Assembly: GCA_905234425.1 (NCBI GenBank)
Contig: CAJOHR010000020.1
Location: 1 to 42,330 of the forward strand
DNA: 42,330 nucleotides
Direction: 5' to 3'
Origin: an uncultured Oscillospiraceae bacterium
Lineage (GTDB): Bacteria; Bacillota; Clostridia; Oscillospirales; Oscillospiraceae
Shown here piece after piece: positions 41,246 through 42,330 of the stretch. The notes under the pieces are model-generated. The model ran no database searches. It saw nothing but the letters and a program-made list of their open reading frames with translations, and had not been told where the DNA came from. Position 1 is the first letter of the stretch; the number at the start of each line of letters is the position of its first letter. The translations under genes and the position numbers were made by a program.

Positions 41246-42330
41246 ATGAAGAAGAATCGTATCTTGGCCCTGCTGCTTTGCCTGGCGCTGATGCTCGGTG
41301 TGCTGGCAGCCTGCGGCAGCTCCGGAGGCAGCGCGGCGCCCGCGGATTCCGCCCCCGCCTCCAGCGAGGACGCGGCCCCCGCCGAGGACGCGGAACCCGC
41401 CGAGGATGCAGCTCCGGCTGAGGATGCGGCCTCCGCCGAGGACGCGGAGCCCTCTGAGGACGCCCCTGCTCCCGATGAGAGCGGCGAGGAAGTCTCCGGC
41501 ACCTGGCCGCCCCAGCCTCTGGGCAATATGGACACGCCGCTGGTGGACGAGGAAACCGAGTTCACCATGTGGATGGGCGTCAACCCCAACGTGCTGAAGA
41601 TCACCGAGGACATCGGCAACGACTGCGCCCTCTGGAACGAGCTGGCGGAGCGCACCGGCGTCCGGCTGGTCTGGACCGTGGTGAACCCCGACACGGAAAG
41701 CGAGAAGTTCAACCTGATGGTGGCCTCCGATGATCTCACCGACATCATCTCCAACGCCACCACCCTGTACTCCGGCGGCGGCGAGGCGGCCATCACCGAC
41801 GAGGTGCTCATCGACACCCTGCCCTACCTGACCCCGGAGATCACGCCCCAGATCTGCAAGCTCATGGATCTGTATCCCGACGCGGTGCCCGACGGCCTCA
41901 CCGATTCCGGCTGGCTGCCCGGCTTCCCGCAGCTTTCCATGCAGACCGAGGGCAGCACCACCTTCGGCTGGCAGATCCGTCAGGACTGGCTGGAGGACCT
42001 GGGCCTGGAGGCTCCCGAGACCTATGACGAGCTCCACGATACTCTGGTGGCCTTCAAGGACGAGAAGGGCGCCGACGCCGCCCTGGTGCTGAACTATGCC
42101 TCCACCGGCATGAACAACGCCCTGGTTCAGGGCTACGGCATCAACGGCATGGTGGCCGACGCGGCCATGTCCGAGCCCTTCTATCAGGTGGACGACGTGG
42201 TCATGTTCGGACCCATCCAGCCCGAGTTCAAGGACTATCTCCAGATGATCCACGACTGGTATGCCGAGGGCCTGATCTGGAAGGACTACATGTCCGCCAC
42301 CGATTTCCAGAACCCGCCCACCGACATCAT
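41246..42330 (+). CDS. Extracellular solute-binding lipoprotein, 3' end outside the window
   Basis: Probable substrate-binding subunit of an ABC importer, anchored to the outer face of the membrane. The N-terminus MKKNRILALLLCLALMLGVL is a lipoprotein signal, with lipobox LAAC and the lipidated Cys at residue 23. Residues about 30-80 form a low-complexity linker of Ala, Pro, Glu and Asp repeats (EDAAPAEDAEPAEDAAP). The folded domain begins around TEFTMWMGVNPNVLKITEDI, and further on WLEDLGLEAPETYDELHDTL and DWYAEGLIWKDYMSA match family 1-type sugar/oligosaccharide binding proteins (DUF3502/LipO-like). AAAGGAG is seven bases before the ATG. Translation is open to the last base (361 codons), so the C-terminus and the permease genes, if any, lie beyond the window. 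Substrate unknown. Confidence 0.88.
   Translation, partial: MKKNRILALLLCLALMLGVLAACGSSGGSAAPADSAPASSEDAAPAEDAEPAEDAAPAEDAASAEDAEPSEDAPAPDESGEEVSGTWPPQPLGNMDTPLVDEETEFTMWMGVNPNVLKITEDIGNDCALWNELAERTGVRLVWTVVNPDTESEKFNLMVASDDLTDIISNATTLYSGGGEAAITDEVLIDTLPYLTPEITPQICKLMDLYPDAVPDGLTDSGWLPGFPQLSMQTEGSTTFGWQIRQDWLEDLGLEAPETYDELHDTLVAFKDEKGADAALVLNYASTGMNNALVQGYGINGMVADAAMSEPFYQVDDVVMFGPIQPEFKDYLQMIHDWYAEGLIWKDYMSATDFQNPPTDI

Noticed and set aside
41340-41470. Short regularly spaced repeats suggesting a CRISPR-like array
   Set aside because: They are codon repeats inside the lipoprotein linker, with no spacers and no cas genes.

Overview
This is a high-GC stretch of a Clostridia-type Firmicute chromosome, most like the Oscillospiraceae and relatives. 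The reasons are a type III glutamine synthetase, a strictly anaerobic type of 2-hydroxyacyl-CoA dehydratase/activator pair, RecD2, XpaC-like and LytTR proteins, strong AAGGAGG-type ribosome sites and sigma-A promoters with 17-bp spacing. Species is not determinable from the sequence alone. There is no tRNA, rRNA, CRISPR array, phage module or intact transposase.

Layout. 1-2.9 kb (+): asnS and lysA, each ending in a hairpin terminator. 3-7.3 kb (-): an operon of a small export-type membrane protein, recD2, comF and mreB. 7.4-11.4 kb (-): an XpaC-like membrane protein coupled to wecB, then pyrC. 11.4-16.9 kb (+): a tiny YtxH-like protein, rsmE, and a two-gene Fe-S activase/dehydratase pair. 16.9-18.8 kb (-): a DHH phosphoesterase and a LytTR-PAS regulator, divergent from glnN (19.1-21.2 kb, +).

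21.3-33.3 kb (-) is a surface-polysaccharide locus. From its upstream end it reads gtrA, tadA, then (from a promoter buried in the end of tadA) rmlA, a priming sugar transferase, glf, a DUF4422 protein, a LicD protein, a GT2 glycosyltransferase, an O-antigen ligase/polymerase-type protein, a flippase, an acyltransferase and a membrane/spermidine-synthase-like fusion. The enzymes suggest a lipid-linked glycan with a possible Galf and phosphocholine-type decoration, flipped and polymerised outside the cell. wecB, 23 kb away, could supply ManNAc.

33.5-36.7 kb (+): a DUF2207 membrane protein and murA. 36.9-39.2 kb (-): a trigger-factor-like protein without its isomerase domain, overlapping a D-aminoacylase-type amidohydrolase. 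39.4 kb to the end (+): a frameshifted fumarate-reductase-like flavoprotein, a possible gene relic, and a solute-binding lipoprotein cut by the window edge.

The most notable non-coding structure is a pair of inverted, MITE-like elements (26.8 and 36.8 kb) with 17-bp terminal inverted repeats. Each has lost a different internal segment. A set of helically phased repeats upstream of the LytTR gene looks like its own binding site. I see no clear, wholly new multi-gene defence or metabolic system; the best candidates for new biology are the trigger-factor-like/amidohydrolase pair, the double-ASKHA activase and the repeat element.
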